From Alcaligenaceae bacterium (GTDB lineage Bacteria; Pseudomonadota; Gammaproteobacteria; Burkholderiales; Burkholderiaceae_B): a stretch of 5,355 bases of DNA. Positions 1 to 5,355 of the stretch are shown piece by piece. How positions within the stretch are numbered: position 1 is the first letter of the stretch; the number at the start of each line of letters is the position of its first letter. The notes under the pieces were generated by a model. That model was not told the DNA's origin. It saw only the letters and a program-made list of their open reading frames with translations, and did no database searches. Both the position numbers and the translations under genes were made by a program. The stretch covers positions 1-5,355 of the forward strand of contig JAAZDZ010000415.1 in assembly GCA_012512545.1 (NCBI GenBank), given 5' to 3'.

Positions 1-1219
1 CCCATACGCCTTGCGCCAGGCAGGCGGTTAGCAGATACCCCCCTGTCGGGGCTTCCCAATCCAGCATTTCCCCCGCTACGAATACGCCCGGCATCGCATT
101 CAGCATCAGCCGCTCATCCAACGCTTCAAAACGCACGCCGCCTGCTGTGCTGATGGCCTCGGCTATGGGCCGGGCCGCTTTGGCCACGACAGGCAGCGCC
201 TTGATGGCTCGCGCCAGTTGGTCCGTATCGGTGTAAGCCTCTTTACCCAATGCTTCCCGCAACAAAGCGGCTTTCACCCCTTTGATGCCCGCCCGGCTCT
301 GCAAATGGCTGGATATGGAGCGCGCCCCGCGCGGATGCGCCAGTTCGGCCATGACCCGTTCGGCGCTGCGGCCAGGCGCCAGATCGAGCGTAAAAGCCGC
401 CTGCCCTTCGGCCAGAATGCTGTCACGCAAATGCCGGGAGAACGCATAAATCAAACTGCCTTCAAGGCCATAATCCGTCACCACCAATTCGCCCTGACGC
501 GTGTGTTGCACGCCCTGCGCATCGGTGAGGCTCAAGGCCACCGGCTTGACCTGCGTCCCGGCAAAACCCGCTTTGAAGTGATCGCTCCAATCCACATCGA
601 AACCGCAGTTGGCGCTTTGCAGGGGCGCGATGTCCACACCTTTGGCCGCCAGCCACGGCAGCCAGGCCGCATCAGAACCCAGTTGCGGCCAGCTGCCGCC
701 TCCCAGCGCCAGGATAGTCGCCCTGGGGGCCACTTCAACTTCGCCATCCGGTGTGGCAAAACGCAGCGCCTGCGTATCATTCCAGCCCAGCCAGCGATGC
801 CTGAGCCGGAAGCGCACGCCCTGCGCACGCAGACGATGAACCCAGGCGCGCAACAGCGGCGCCGCTTTCATATCGACGGGAAACACCCGCCCTGACGAAC
901 CTTCGAAAGTTTCTATGCCGAGATCTGCGGCCCAGGCCCGCACCGCAGACGGCGGAAAGCGCTCAAGCATGGGTTGCAACTGCGGCTGCCGACCTTCATA
1001 GCGCGCGCAGAACCGTTGATAATCCTCGCCGTGAGTCAGGTTCAGGCCGCCAATACCCGCTCTCAGGAACTTGCGCCCCAAAGAAGGCTTGGCTTCGTAA
1101 ACCGTCACGCCGACCCCCGCGCGCGCCAGCCCCTCAGCGGCCATCAGCCCGGCAGGGCCGCCACCAATAACAGCGACTTCATCAATAAGGGGGTCAGACA
1201 CGATAACGGGGGCAGACAT
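1..1219 (-). CDS. TIGR03862-type FAD flavoprotein (HI0933/BaiN-like), C-terminus cut by window edge
   Basis: This is a cytoplasmic FAD-binding oxidoreductase-like protein of the HI0933/BaiN superfamily. The conserved family has no settled substrate. Reading the minus strand from the ATG at 1219 gives 406 open codons with no stop before the edge. Residues 16-26 (VAVIGGGPAGL) form the dinucleotide-binding GxGxxG fold, and Y41-E42 ends the second strand where the FAD ribose is held. Residues 48-63 (GRKFLRAGIGGLNLTH) match the family signature GRKFLxAGxGGLNLTH. A second glycine-rich strand, ALGGGSWPQLGSD, lies at 171-183. The C-terminal FAD motif runs from TAGGV (359-363) through PGVFVAGEMLDWEAPTGGY (377-395) to LLTAC (396-400). 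GEMLDWEAPTGGY points to the TIGR03862 branch rather than to HI0933 itself. Only about 10-20 residues seem to be missing. Upstream, GGAAA is a weak ribosome site. A terminator hairpin lies just before the gene, so its transcription signal is unclear. Family assignment is firm; function is unknown. Confidence 0.93.
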   Translation of the reverse strand, partial: MSAPVIVSDPLIDEVAVIGGGPAGLMAAEGLARAGVGVTVYEAKPSLGRKFLRAGIGGLNLTHGEDYQRFCARYEGRQPQLQPMLERFPPSAVRAWAADLGIETFEGSSGRVFPVDMKAAPLLRAWVHRLRAQGVRFRLRHRWLGWNDTQALRFATPDGEVEVAPRATILALGGGSWPQLGSDAAWLPWLAAKGVDIAPLQSANCGFDVDWSDHFKAGFAGTQVKPVALSLTDAQGVQHTRQGELVVTDYGLEGSLIYAFSRHLRDSILAEGQAAFTLDLAPGRSAERVMAELAHPRGARSISSHLQSRAGIKGVKAALLREALGKEAYTDTDQLARAIKALPVVAKAARPIAEAISTAGGVRFEALDERLMLNAMPGVFVAGEMLDWEAPTGGYLLTACLAQGVW

Positions 1220-1230
1220 GTGAGGTTTCC

Positions 1231-1273
1231 AATAAACAATCACCCTGGCGGGTCAGGCTTTCCCGCCAGGGTG
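1231..1273 (-). terminator. Rho-independent terminator after the aminotransferase gene
   Basis: The arms CACCCTGGCGGG (1241-1252) and CCCGCCAGGGTG (1262-1273) are perfect 12-bp complements around a 9-nt loop. Read on the minus strand, the stem is followed by ATTGTTTATT, seven T in ten, which gives the U-rich tail of an intrinsic terminator. The plus-strand side has no T run, so it acts on minus-strand transcripts. It begins 30 bp after the aminotransferase stop codon and its tail ends 11 bp before the flavoprotein start codon. Confidence 0.82.
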
Positions 1274-1303
1274 ACCGCTTTGCAATAAAAGAAGATGCTG
1301 TGG

Positions 1304-2440
1304 TCAGGCGGTAGCCTGGATCTGGTCAATGGCCTGTTCCAGCCTTGCGACGGTGGCAGGGATATCGGCCCATTTGTCCAGGCCGAACAAACCAAGGCGG
1401 AAGGTTTTGAAATCGGCGGGTTCGCCGCATTGCAAGGGAACGCCCGCCGCCGCCTGCACACCGACCTGAGCAAATTTCCTGGCGGACTGAATGCCGTCGT
1501 CTTCGGTATAGCAAACCACAACGCCGGGCGCCTCGAAGCCGGGCGCTGCCACGCTTTTGAAGCCTTTTTCGGCCAGCATGGCGCGCACCCGGTCGCCCAG
1601 TTCCTGCTGAGCCGCGCGCAGATTCTCAAAACCGCGCGCTTCCGCTTGCGCCATGACATCGCGCAGCACCAGCAGAGAATCTGTAGGCATGGTGGCGTGA
1701 TAGGCGAAACCGCCCTGTTCGTAGGTTTCCATCATTTGCAGCCACTTGCGCAGATCGCATGCAAAGCTGGTGCTGGTTGTGGCATCAATGCGCTGCCGCG
1801 CCTGCGCGCTCAACATGACCAGCCCCGCGCTGGCCGGGCCTGACCAGCCCTTCTGCGGCGCACTGATCAGGATATCCACCCCCGCCTTTTGCATATCGAC
1901 CCAGATGGCTCCAGAAGCGATGCAATCAAGAACAAACATGCCGCCTTCGGCATGAATGGCGTCTGCCACGGCGCGCAGGTAATCGGGCGGCAGCATAATA
2001 CCCGAAGCGGTTTCCACATGGGCGGCAAAAACGAGATCGGGTTTGTGCTCGCGGATGGCCGCCACCACATCTTCAATGGGCGGCGGCGCAAAAGGCGATT
2101 GCGGGCCAGCGGCCTCTTGTGTTGCGGTGAGCACCGTCGTTTTGGCAGGAATGTCGCCCATGTCGAAGATCTGGCTCCAGCGGAAACTGAACCAGCCATT
2201 GCGTATGACCAGGCAATGCCTGCCGGTGGCGAACTGCCTGGCAACCGCTTCCATGCCATACGTGCCGCTGCCCGGAACAATAATGGCCGACTGTGCGTTA
2301 TATACCTGCTTCAGCGTCCGGCTGATGTCGTTCATCACCTGCTGGAAGCGTTTCGACATATGGTTGAGCGCGCGGTCGGTATACACCACAGAATACTCAA
2401 GCAGGCCATCGGGATCGACATCGGGCAAAAGACCAGGCAT
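1304..2440 (-). CDS. Class V PLP aminotransferase (serine-pyruvate / alanine-glyoxylate type)
   Basis: This 378-residue cytoplasmic fold-type I PLP enzyme is predicted to move the amino group of serine or alanine to glyoxylate or pyruvate, giving glycine or alanine plus hydroxypyruvate or pyruvate. PGSGT (56-60) holds the PLP phosphate. HVETASG (141-147) is the family's substrate/PLP contact region. D172 in VLDCIASG is the aspartate that pairs with the PLP pyridine nitrogen. K197 in SAPQKGWSGP is the Schiff-base lysine. R348 in FRLGLFG is the expected carboxylate-binding arginine. Length is normal for the family and no key residue is missing. The start is well supported: AAAGGAGA lies about 6 nt before the ATG at 2440. 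The gene follows a 2-hydroxyacid dehydrogenase after a 78-bp gap, which suits glyoxylate/hydroxypyruvate metabolism. Fold and class are secure; the exact amino donor and acceptor are inferred. Confidence 0.92.
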   Translation of the reverse strand: MPGLLPDVDPDGLLEYSVVYTDRALNHMSKRFQQVMNDISRTLKQVYNAQSAIIVPGSGTYGMEAVARQFATGRHCLVIRNGWFSFRWSQIFDMGDIPAKTTVLTATQEAAGPQSPFAPPPIEDVVAAIREHKPDLVFAAHVETASGIMLPPDYLRAVADAIHAEGGMFVLDCIASGAIWVDMQKAGVDILISAPQKGWSGPASAGLVMLSAQARQRIDATTSTSFACDLRKWLQMMETYEQGGFAYHATMPTDSLLVLRDVMAQAEARGFENLRAAQQELGDRVRAMLAEKGFKSVAAPGFEAPGVVVCYTEDDGIQSARKFAQVGVQAAAGVPLQCGEPADFKTFRLGLFGLDKWADIPATVARLEQAIDQIQATA

Positions 2441-2445
2441 CTCGT

Positions 2446-2454
2446 TCTCCTTTA
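2446..2454 (-). promoter_or_regulatory. Strong ribosome binding site of the aminotransferase
   Basis: Minus-strand AAAGGAGAA lies just upstream of the ATG at 2440, with GGAG about 6 nt from the start codon. It is the only near-consensus Shine-Dalgarno among the five genes. It fixes this start and suggests stronger translation of the aminotransferase than of its neighbours. Confidence 0.8.
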
Positions 2455-2518
2455 ATGGAACATGAACCGCTGATTATTGAACGACCATCAAGATTGAGCA
2501 ATCGGGATAAGCGTCTGA

Positions 2519-3484
2519 TCAGGCCACCCGGTTGGAAGGCTGGCCTCCAGAGAAATAAGCCCCCAGGCCATCGCACAAAAGCCGCCCCATCGCCAGCCGC
2601 GTACTTTCTGTAGCGCTGCCGATATGCGGCAGGCCAAATACATTCGGCAGACGCCGGTAGGCAGGATGGATATCGGGTTCGCCCGCGAATACGTCCAGCC
2701 CGGCCGCGGCAATGGCGCCGGATTCCAGCGCGGCCACCAGTGCCGTATCGTCGATGATGTCGCCCCGCGCAATATTGCAGACCACCGCCTGGGAGGGCAG
2801 GCGGGAAATAATGTCGGCACTCACCAGGCCGCGTGTTTCGGGGCTGGAGGGGCAGGCAACACACAAGAAGTCACTGTGGGCCGCCAGTCCTGCCAGGCTG
2901 TCATGATAAATGGCGCCCGCCTCAAGCTCTTTGGCAAGGCGGCTGCGGTTGTGATAATGCACTTCCATGCCAAAGCCGCGCGCCCGCTGCGCAATCGCCC
3001 GGCCGATGCGGCCCATGCCCAGCACCCCCAGACGGCGCCCCCAGACATCCACGCCCAGCAACTGGCGCGGTGTCCAGCCCGTCCATTCGCCACTGCGCAG
3101 CAAGGCGCTGCTTTCCAGCACACGGCGGGCGGCGCCCAGCATCAACAGGAAGGCGGTATCTGCGCATGATTCGCTCAAGACATCGGGCGTGGCCAGAACG
3201 GCGATGCCACGCGCCTTGAGCGCCTCGATATCCATGTGTTCCATGCCAATGGAATAGGTGCACACCACTTTCAGCGTATCGGGCAATTGAGCCACGACAT
3301 CCGCCTTCAGCAAGTCGGTGGCAGTCAGCACAAGCGCCTGCATGCCTTGCGTGCCTTCCAGCAGCTCTGCCGCGGTCAGCGTGCGGCCTTTATCGTTGCA
3401 GCGGGCCTGGAAACGCTCAATAAACAATGCCTGCACGCTTTCAGGAAGGTCGCAGGCAACAAATACACGGGGAGAATCAGTCAT
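2519..3484 (-). CDS. D-2-hydroxyacid dehydrogenase, glyoxylate/hydroxypyruvate reductase-like
   Basis: This 321-residue cytoplasmic NAD(P)H-dependent oxidoreductase of the D-isomer 2-hydroxyacid dehydrogenase family probably reduces glyoxylate, hydroxypyruvate or another 2-keto acid. The substrate-binding half includes TYSIGMEHMD (76-85), equivalent to the family's substrate-carboxylate loop. The Rossmann half starts at about 100 with GMGRIG at 156-161. The cofactor loop HNRSR (178-182) carries arginines after the second strand, which in this family usually favours NADPH. The catalytic triad is complete: R240 in CNIARGDIID, E269 in FAGEPDIHP and H287 in LPHIGSAT. Length is typical. I start at the ATG at 3484 because homologues begin close to the first beta strand (RVFVACDLP). 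A GTG at 3541 would add 19 residues with no family counterpart. No good Shine-Dalgarno precedes either start. It lies 63 bp after the spermidine-synthase-like gene and 78 bp before the aminotransferase, so an operon is likely. Confidence 0.92.
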   Translation of the reverse strand: MTDSPRVFVACDLPESVQALFIERFQARCNDKGRTLTAAELLEGTQGMQALVLTATDLLKADVVAQLPDTLKVVCTYSIGMEHMDIEALKARGIAVLATPDVLSESCADTAFLLMLGAARRVLESSALLRSGEWTGWTPRQLLGVDVWGRRLGVLGMGRIGRAIAQRARGFGMEVHYHNRSRLAKELEAGAIYHDSLAGLAAHSDFLCVACPSSPETRGLVSADIISRLPSQAVVCNIARGDIIDDTALVAALESGAIAAAGLDVFAGEPDIHPAYRRLPNVFGLPHIGSATESTRLAMGRLLCDGLGAYFSGGQPSNRVA

Positions 3485-3523
3485 GACAACGGTGATGATC
3501 GGGTTGAACAATGCGGGACACAA

Positions 3524-3544
3524 CAGGCGCGCCCGGCACACCTG
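3524..3544 (-). other. Possible hairpin in the gap before the hydroxyacid dehydrogenase
   Basis: On the minus strand, CAGGTGTG and CGCGCCTG can pair across CCGGG as an 8-bp stem that includes two G-U pairs. It starts 3 nt after the stop codon of the spermidine-synthase-like gene. The next bases are TTGTGTCCC, too poor in T for a clear terminator. It may stabilise or trim the transcript, or it may be chance in GC-rich DNA. Confidence 0.25.
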
Positions 3545-3547
3545 CTG

Positions 3548-4450
3548 TTATTGCGAAACCGGAGCAGCATCCCTCAGGGGGGCAAGCAGGCCCGGCGGCT
3601 GGCTGTAAACCATGAAGACATTCACAATGCTTTCGGCATCAATGCCAAATGGCTGCAGCCGTTTGGCCAAAATGGCAGCGTTGCGCCGGATCTCGTTTTC
3701 ATCCGGCAACTCGCCAACCGTAGCGATGATGACACGGTTACCCTCCACGCCGGCACGCAAATTGAAAAAATCGCCAAACGCGGCGGCGTAAGTCGCTGAC
3801 TCACGTTCGTACATATGGCTTTGTGCAAAGGAATTCCCCACCACGACACCATCAGGCGACAGAATGCCCCGCACCTGCTCGAAAAATTCCAGGGTCAGCA
3901 AATGGGCCGGAATGTAATCGGCATCAAAAGCGTCCAGCATAACCATGTCGTAGCGGCGGCCTTCTTGCAGAGCCCGTTCAACGAAGGCGCGGCCATCTTC
4001 AACAAACACGTGCTGACGGGGGCCGATCTGGTATCCGAAGTAGCGCTGCGCCACCTTCACCACGGCGGGGTCAATTTCGACGCTGTCTATCGTGGCCGCA
4101 GGCAGCAGCGTGTGCAAGGCTGTGGGCAGCGTGCCGCCGCCCAGGCCGATGATCAGCACATTCTCAGGCTGAGGGTTGACGAACAGCGCGGACATCATCA
4201 TGCGCGTGTACTCGAAAACCATTTTGTCGGGGTTGTTCAGCTGAATGCAGGTCTGTCGCCCCCTGCCTTCCATATCGTGGAAATTCATGCAGCGCTCGCC
4301 CCGCTCCTCGAACACCACAATGGGCGCGAATTCTGAAGGCTCCGTATGCAATAGACGGTCGCCTTTGACAATATCGCTGACGACCTGCCCGGCCATCGCC
4401 AGAGCCAGGGCCAGTACCCCACCAAACAGAACCCAAACTCGCTTTTTCAT
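3548..4450 (-). CDS. Spermidine-synthase-like protein with N-terminal signal/anchor segment
   Basis: This 300-residue protein has a SAM-methyltransferase-type Rossmann fold of the spermidine synthase superfamily. The N-terminus is basic (KKR at 2-4), then hydrophobic (about 5-20), with AMA-GQ at 18-22 as a possible signal peptidase site. The fold follows: VLIIGLGGGTLP (98-109, motif I), SVEIDP with E125 (second strand, ribose contact), VEDGRAF with D152 (adenine site), and DAFDADYIP (173-181). Classic SpeE enzymes have GGGDGG, YHEMM and DSTDP; here the counterparts are GLGGGT, YTRMM (81-85) and DAFDA. The putrescine-binding set is therefore altered, and polyamine synthesis is doubtful. The pattern is closer to the soluble domain of fused MFS/spermidine-synthase proteins. 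I start at the ATG at 4450 because the signal-like segment follows directly. A GTG at 4519 in the same frame would add 23 residues. The gene heads the minus-strand cluster. Fold is firm; function is unknown. Confidence 0.85.
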   Translation of the reverse strand: MKKRVWVLFGGVLALALAMAGQVVSDIVKGDRLLHTEPSEFAPIVVFEERGERCMNFHDMEGRGRQTCIQLNNPDKMVFEYTRMMMSALFVNPQPENVLIIGLGGGTLPTALHTLLPAATIDSVEIDPAVVKVAQRYFGYQIGPRQHVFVEDGRAFVERALQEGRRYDMVMLDAFDADYIPAHLLTLEFFEQVRGILSPDGVVVGNSFAQSHMYERESATYAAAFGDFFNLRAGVEGNRVIIATVGELPDENEIRRNAAILAKRLQPFGIDAESIVNVFMVYSQPPGLLAPLRDAAPVSQ

Positions 4451-4454
4451 GGGC

Positions 4455-4474
4455 CTGATTGGAACACCAATCAG
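4455..4474. repeat. Perfect inverted repeat just before the spermidine-synthase-like start codon
   Basis: CTGATTGG (4455-4462) and CCAATCAG (4467-4474) are perfect 8-bp complements around AACA. In the minus-strand transcript the hairpin ends 4 nt before the ATG at 4450, so it covers the space where a Shine-Dalgarno should be. It could block or tune translation, or be an operator. If translation starts at the upstream GTG (4519), it lies inside the coding region. Confidence 0.5.
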
Positions 4475-4562
4475 CCACGGAGTCCAAACGATCCGGCGCC
4501 ATTCAGACACATCAACCACGCAGATTCATCAGATTTTTTACGGGGATTACCATACCTGTCAG

Positions 4563-4598
4563 AAATATCGGCACAAGAAGTTTCTTATGTAAATATCT
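4563..4598. repeat. 36-bp imperfect dyad in the divergent intergenic region
   Basis: The two 18-bp halves, centred between 4580 and 4581, are complementary at 12 of 18 positions. Matching blocks are AAGAA/TTCTT (4575-4579 with 4582-4586), CA/TG (4572-4573 with 4588-4589) and ATAT/ATAT (4565-4568 with 4593-4596). The shape, with matched blocks at intervals, resembles a regulator binding site more than a terminator, since the centre is AT-rich and the stem would be weak. It overlaps the candidate minus-strand promoter and lies about 100 bp before the plus-strand start codon. Confidence 0.35.
4564..4593 (-). promoter_or_regulatory. Candidate sigma-70 promoter for the minus-strand cluster
   Basis: On the minus strand, TTTACA (4588-4593, five of six bases of the -35 consensus) is followed after 18 bp by GATATT (4564-4569, four of six of the -10 consensus). 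It would start transcription near 4556, about 105 nt before the ATG at 4450. Both boxes fall in the AT-rich divergent region and inside the imperfect dyad at 4563-4598. This is a by-eye match only. Confidence 0.3.
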
Positions 4599-4698
4599 GA
4601 TACTTTTTGATTTCTAATGCGGTTTTCTTCCTCATTAGAAAAGGCCACTCCTTTCTCTTTCGAAACTTCTCCGGCCATATCGCGGAAATAAATGTGTC

Positions 4699-5355
4699 AT
4701 GGAACACTCCAACATCATTCATCCCATCATTCCCAGCACCGCTCCCGCAACCGATTTACGCAAGAAGGCCGAAAGCGCCACGGATGCGCGACTGCACGGT
4801 TCCGACCTGACGAAAGGCTTTCTGGGCCCGGGCGTCTGGCTCTTCGCGCGCGCCCGCTTTCTTTCCAAAGCCATTCTGATGGGAATTGTTCTCGTCATTC
4901 CCCTTCTGGTTCTCATCGTCTGGCAACTCAGTGCCCGCTATAACGACGCCTGGGAAGCCCGCATGCAGGCCACCACCCACCACGTGGAACTTGCGCAAGG
5001 GGTGCTCGCCCACTTCCACGCTCAGGAAGTTGCGAATGTACTCACTCGCGAAGAGGCGCAGGAGCTGGCAAAAAACACCATCACCAAGCTGCGTTACAGC
5101 AATGATAATTATTTTTGGATACATAATGTATCTTCAATAATGATCACGCACCCCATGAACGTCGCCCTGAACGGCCAGGATCTCAGCCAGATCCGCGATG
5201 CGGCTGGGCGCGCATTCTTCCAGGAAATGATTCAGGTCGGTGCCCAGGAAAAAGGGGGCTTCGTCCGGTACCTGTGGCAAAACCCGGGCGAAAGCACGCC
5301 CACCGATAAAATTTCCTATGTGCGGCTTTTCAAACCCTGGGGCTGGGTCGTCGGC
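4699..5355 (+). CDS. Cache-domain membrane receptor, probably a methyl-accepting chemotaxis protein; C-terminus cut by window edge
   Basis: The first 219 residues are present and the frame is open to the edge. Residues 1-56 are a hydrophilic, probably cytoplasmic extension ending in GPGVWLFARARFLSK (43-57). One membrane span follows at about 58-77 (AILMGIVLVIPLLVLIVWQL), then a periplasmic region from about 80. Its first part is helical (80-130). From 131 it matches the single Cache_2 pattern: NDNYFWI (135-141), IMITHPMN (147-154), LNGQDLSQIRDAAG (157-170), GGFVRYLWQNPG (186-197) and KISYVRLFKPWGWVVG (204-219). Such domains bind small organic acids or similar ligands. The span before and the expected second span after it fit a chemoreceptor, but the HAMP and signalling domains lie outside the window, so a diguanylate cyclase or kinase output is not excluded. 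The ATG at 4699 is chosen as the first methionine of this frame; GGAAA about 11 nt upstream is a weak ribosome site. It is divergent from the spermidine-synthase-like gene. Confidence 0.88.
   Translation, partial: MEHSNIIHPIIPSTAPATDLRKKAESATDARLHGSDLTKGFLGPGVWLFARARFLSKAILMGIVLVIPLLVLIVWQLSARYNDAWEARMQATTHHVELAQGVLAHFHAQEVANVLTREEAQELAKNTITKLRYSNDNYFWIHNVSSIMITHPMNVALNGQDLSQIRDAAGRAFFQEMIQVGAQEKGGFVRYLWQNPGESTPTDKISYVRLFKPWGWVVG
5118..5132. repeat. Perfect 15-bp palindrome inside an AT-rich patch of the receptor gene
   Basis: GATACAT (5118-5124) and ATGTATC (5126-5132) are exact complements around one A. They lie in an AT-rich stretch (about 5101-5146) coding for the Cache core from N135 to I149, in an otherwise GC-rich gene. 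The stretch uses ATA for isoleucine twice (5119-5121 and 5134-5136), along with AAT, TAT, TTT and TCA codons that are scarce around it. Confidence 0.45.

Noticed and set aside
218..895. A 225-codon plus-strand open frame opposite the flavoprotein gene
   Set aside because: The minus strand here encodes clear flavoprotein motifs. The plus frame has arginine-, proline- and glutamine-rich composition with no domain, as expected of an antisense shadow in GC-rich DNA.
1295..2465. Several plus-strand open frames of 140-188 codons opposite the aminotransferase
   Set aside because: They mirror the reading frame of a gene with a complete PLP active site, show no recognisable motif and lack convincing ribosome sites.
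2441..2518. A separate promoter in the gap before the aminotransferase
   Set aside because: Only a TTGCTC/CAATAA-like pair was found, which is too weak to separate from chance.
3485..3541. A GTG start at 3541 extending the hydroxyacid dehydrogenase by 19 residues
   Set aside because: The extra residues have no counterpart in the family fold, and there is no Shine-Dalgarno before the GTG. The ATG at 3484 matches the usual family N-terminus.
3236..4336. Plus-strand open frames of 173-187 codons opposite the dehydrogenase and spermidine-synthase-like genes
   Set aside because: Composition is that of antisense translation and no motif is seen; the minus-strand genes explain the open frames.
4590..4616. 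A sigma-28 (flagellar/chemotaxis) promoter for the receptor gene
   Set aside because: TAAA is present at 4590-4593, but the sequence at the correct spacing is GATTTCTA, which does not resemble GCCGATAA.
4613..4618. TCTAAT as a -10 box for the plus-strand receptor gene
   Set aside because: It matches five of six consensus bases, but no acceptable -35 box lies 16-18 bp upstream, so I did not call a promoter.
4692..4943. An 83-codon plus-strand open frame starting 7 bp before the receptor ATG
   Set aside because: It is a different frame from the one carrying the membrane span and Cache motifs, and its product is low-complexity and motif-free.
1..5355. CRISPR arrays, tRNA or rRNA genes, insertion sequences, phage or defence genes
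   Set aside because: No spaced direct repeats, tRNA or rRNA signatures, terminal inverted repeats or transposase motifs were seen. The window is almost fully explained by five metabolic or sensory genes.

Overview
The window comes from a GC-rich bacterium. Gene content and protein style (a flavoprotein like TIGR03862, a short spermidine-synthase-like protein, a Cache-domain receptor with a long N-terminal extension) suggest a betaproteobacterium, probably Burkholderiales and perhaps Alcaligenaceae. That placement is inference from remembered family resemblance; no rRNA or marker gene is present.

Layout. Four genes lie head to tail on the minus strand and fill about 1-4450. In transcription order they are: a spermidine-synthase-like protein with an N-terminal signal or anchor segment (4450 to 3548), a D-2-hydroxyacid dehydrogenase of the glyoxylate/hydroxypyruvate reductase type (3484 to 2519), a class V PLP aminotransferase of the serine-pyruvate/alanine-glyoxylate type (2440 to 1304), and a TIGR03862-type FAD flavoprotein that runs off the left edge (1219 to 1). 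A strong 12-bp hairpin followed by a T-rich run (1231-1273) lies between the last two. It probably ends the upstream transcription unit, yet it sits almost on the flavoprotein start codon. An AT-rich intergenic region of about 250 bp (4451-4698) separates this block from a divergent plus-strand gene starting at 4699. That gene encodes the N-terminal part of a membrane receptor with a single Cache domain, most likely a methyl-accepting chemotaxis protein, and is cut by the right edge.

How the genes fit together. The aminotransferase and the reductase can be read as consecutive steps: serine (or alanine) plus glyoxylate gives hydroxypyruvate (or pyruvate) plus glycine, and the reductase turns hydroxypyruvate into glycerate or glyoxylate into glycolate. 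The substrates are not determined by sequence alone. The spermidine-synthase-like protein lacks features of a true aminopropyltransferase and carries an export-like N-terminus, so its role is open. The flavoprotein is a widespread conserved family of unsettled function.

Nothing here is clearly a new multi-gene system; this looks mainly like ordinary chromosome. The points most worth checking are the unusual spermidine-synthase-like protein, a 36-bp imperfect dyad in the divergent promoter region, a perfect hairpin directly before the spermidine-synthase-like start codon, and the terminator lying against the flavoprotein start.
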